From Ornithinibacillus contaminans (GTDB lineage: Bacteria; Bacillota; Bacilli; Bacillales; Amphibacillaceae), in contig NZ_LDPV02000037.1 in assembly GCF_001038425.2 (NCBI RefSeq), forward strand, positions 1-43,773: 43,773 bases of DNA, given 5' to 3'. The notes beneath the pieces are model-generated. The model was not told the DNA's origin and ran no database searches. It was given only the letters and a program-made list of their open reading frames with translations. The position numbers were made by a program, and so were the translations under genes. Positions 42,720 through 43,773 of the stretch are shown here, in pieces; position 1 is the first letter of the stretch, and the number at the start of each line of letters is the position of its first letter.

Positions 42720-43577
42720 ATGCCAGATTGGATTCAAATTGTACTTCGGTCGTTCACTCTTCTAGTCATCTTGTTTTTATTTACCAAATGGCTAGGAACC
42801 AAACAACTCTCTCAGCTTAATATTTTTGAATATATTTCTGGTGTAGTATTAGGCGGTGTAGTTGCTATCCATGTCAGCACACTGGATAGCCCGATATATT
42901 ATGCTTTACTAGCGATGTTTATTTGGTTTATCATCCCATATTTGGTGGAGCTATTGTCTTTAAAAAGTAAAGCATTCCGTAACTTTGCACAAGGAAAAAG
43001 TAGAGTGTTGATTCAAAACGGTAAAATTATGGAAGACAATCTGAAGAAAGAACATTTTTCCACAGATGATTTGTTAGAAAGCTTGCGCGATAAAAATATT
43101 TTCAAAGTAGCAGATGTAGAATTTGCTGTATTAGAGCCGACTGGAAAACTAAGTGTACTTCCCAAGAAAGATTATCGTCCTGTAACACCAAAAGATCTCG
43201 GGTTAAAGCTCGCACCTGATAAAGAACCGCAAACAGTTATTATGGATGGTCGTCCGCTTTTAGAGCCATTAGCTAATCTTTCCCTAAATCCTACATGGCT
43301 AGATACTGAGTTAGAAAAAATGAATATCCAAATTGAAAATGTATTTCTTGGTCAAGTGGATAGTGATGGACAATTAACCGTTGACTTGTACGATGACAAG
43401 CTTGCGGTTGCGAGTCCTACTCAAAAGCCGTTACTGCTTGCCACCATGAAAAAATGCCAAGCGGATTTAGAGTTATTTGCCCTAGCAACTGATAATTCCG
43501 ATTCAAAGCAGTTGTATGAACGGAACAGTCAACGTTTAAAAAGAGCGATTGATCGTGTAGCACCTTATCTCCAATAG
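42720..43577 (+). CDS. 2Duf-type protein: DUF421 membrane domain with DUF1657-like tail
   Basis: This 285-residue protein has three N-terminal membrane helices (about 8-75) and a cytosolic DUF421/YetF domain containing RVLIQNGKIMEDNLKKEHFS (residues about 95-115) and two alpha/beta lobes. The tail (239-285, TMKKCQADLELFALATDN onward) aligns with the first DUF1657 protein without gaps: 18 identical of 43 by hand count. The combination matches '2Duf' of the spoVA2mob operon, reported to raise spore wet-heat resistance and to stiffen the spore inner membrane. AAAGGA precedes the ATG by 8 bases. Last gene of the operon. Confidence 0.9.
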   Translation: MPDWIQIVLRSFTLLVILFLFTKWLGTKQLSQLNIFEYISGVVLGGVVAIHVSTLDSPIYYALLAMFIWFIIPYLVELLSLKSKAFRNFAQGKSRVLIQNGKIMEDNLKKEHFSTDDLLESLRDKNIFKVADVEFAVLEPTGKLSVLPKKDYRPVTPKDLGLKLAPDKEPQTVIMDGRPLLEPLANLSLNPTWLDTELEKMNIQIENVFLGQVDSDGQLTVDLYDDKLAVASPTQKPLLLATMKKCQADLELFALATDNSDSKQLYERNSQRLKRAIDRVAPYLQ

Positions 43578-43582
43578 GGGCT

Positions 43583-43773
43583 GGGACATACGTGTTAATG
43601 GTTAGATAAAATCCGAACGTTGGTGCACGATACCCGCTCCGGGAATATACTTCGCTTTCACTTCCAGCACAGGGGTGACATCTGCTCGAAACTACCTCGC
43701 AGTGTCTACCTTGCCGCGGGGGCTGCTGAGCCTCCTCGCGCTGAAAAGCAGTGCGCCTGTGTCTGCTAGTATC
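43583..43773. repeat. GC-rich dispersed intergenic repeat, cut by window end
   Basis: It begins 5 bases after the 2Duf stop with GGGACA. The first 37 bases align without gaps with the repeat at 21639-21675, both ending in AAAATCCGAACG. It then turns into a GC-rich stretch (for example CTTGCCGCGGGGGCTG and GAGCCTCCTCGCGCTG) of the type seen between genes across Bacillaceae. The GC-rich part is absent from the 21.6-kb copy, so this may be a composite. No coding frame was recognised in it. Confidence 0.6.

Noticed and set aside
38600-43773. Tn1546-like transposon carrying the spoVA operon
   Set aside because: No transposase, resolvase or 38-bp terminal repeat was seen around the operon. The flanking genes look like normal chromosomal ones.

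Overview
The window is chromosomal DNA of an endospore-forming, low-GC member of the Bacillaceae. Evidence includes strong AGGAGG-type ribosome sites with frequent TTG/GTG starts, a Spo0E-family gene, spoVA genes, RNase J1 with RpoY, and lipoproteins with canonical lipoboxes. Gene order from about 0.6 to 31 kb is largely collinear with the ykt/pdh/ykq/yku/yky region of Bacillus subtilis (yktC-yktB-yktA, SR1, pdhDCBA, ykyA, def, rpoY-rnjA, ktrC, ykuS-dapL-dapH, ykuL, fadH, ykuE, ykyB, patA). The flavour suggests Oceanobacillus, Virgibacillus or a relative, but the genus is inferred rather than proven.

Layout: 1-608 is the right end of an IS3-family insertion sequence. 0.6-5.2 kb holds an inositol-phosphatase-family gene, small conserved genes, a nitronate monooxygenase, an SR1-like dual-function RNA with its SR1P peptide, and a polysaccharide deacetylase lipoprotein. 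5.4-7.4 kb holds a BCCT osmolyte transporter and a small lipoprotein. 7.6-12.4 kb is the pyruvate dehydrogenase operon. 12.7-17.7 kb holds ykyA, peptide deformylase, a possible 28-codon leader gene, rpoY-rnjA and ktrC. 17.8-21.4 kb is a heterodimeric ABC exporter. 21.6-24.5 kb holds a hairpin repeat, ykuS, dapL, dapH and the c-di-AMP receptor darB. 24.7-26.0 kb is a zinc efflux module with a clear CzrA-type operator. 26.1-31.9 kb holds fadH, Tat-exported YkuE, a Sco copper protein, ykyB, patA, a Spo0E-like gene and signal peptidase I. 32.2-34.5 kb is a two-gene envelope module (zinc-ribbon/repeat protein plus trypsin-like protease). 34.6-38.0 kb pairs a K+ channel subunit (KtrD type) with a GGDEF-EAL protein. 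38.2-39.7 kb holds ywpF, a 59-aa membrane peptide and a lipoprotein.

The most distinctive region is 39.9-43.6 kb. It is a seven-gene operon in the order DUF1657, YhcN/YlaJ lipoprotein, spoVAC, spoVAD, spoVAE, DUF1657, then a DUF421 protein carrying a DUF1657-like tail. That is the layout of the spoVA2mob operon with its '2Duf' gene, which is linked to extra wet-heat resistance of spores. A GC-rich dispersed repeat starts five bases after the last stop and runs off the window. A related, complete, palindromic copy lies at 21.6-21.7 kb.

Functional links: DapH, PatA and DapL supply the acetylated diaminopimelate route. KtrC, KtrD and DarB are potassium and c-di-AMP components. CzrA and CzcD form a zinc-responsive efflux switch. 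SR1P with a CcpN-like operator connects to glycolytic and gluconeogenic control beside pdh.
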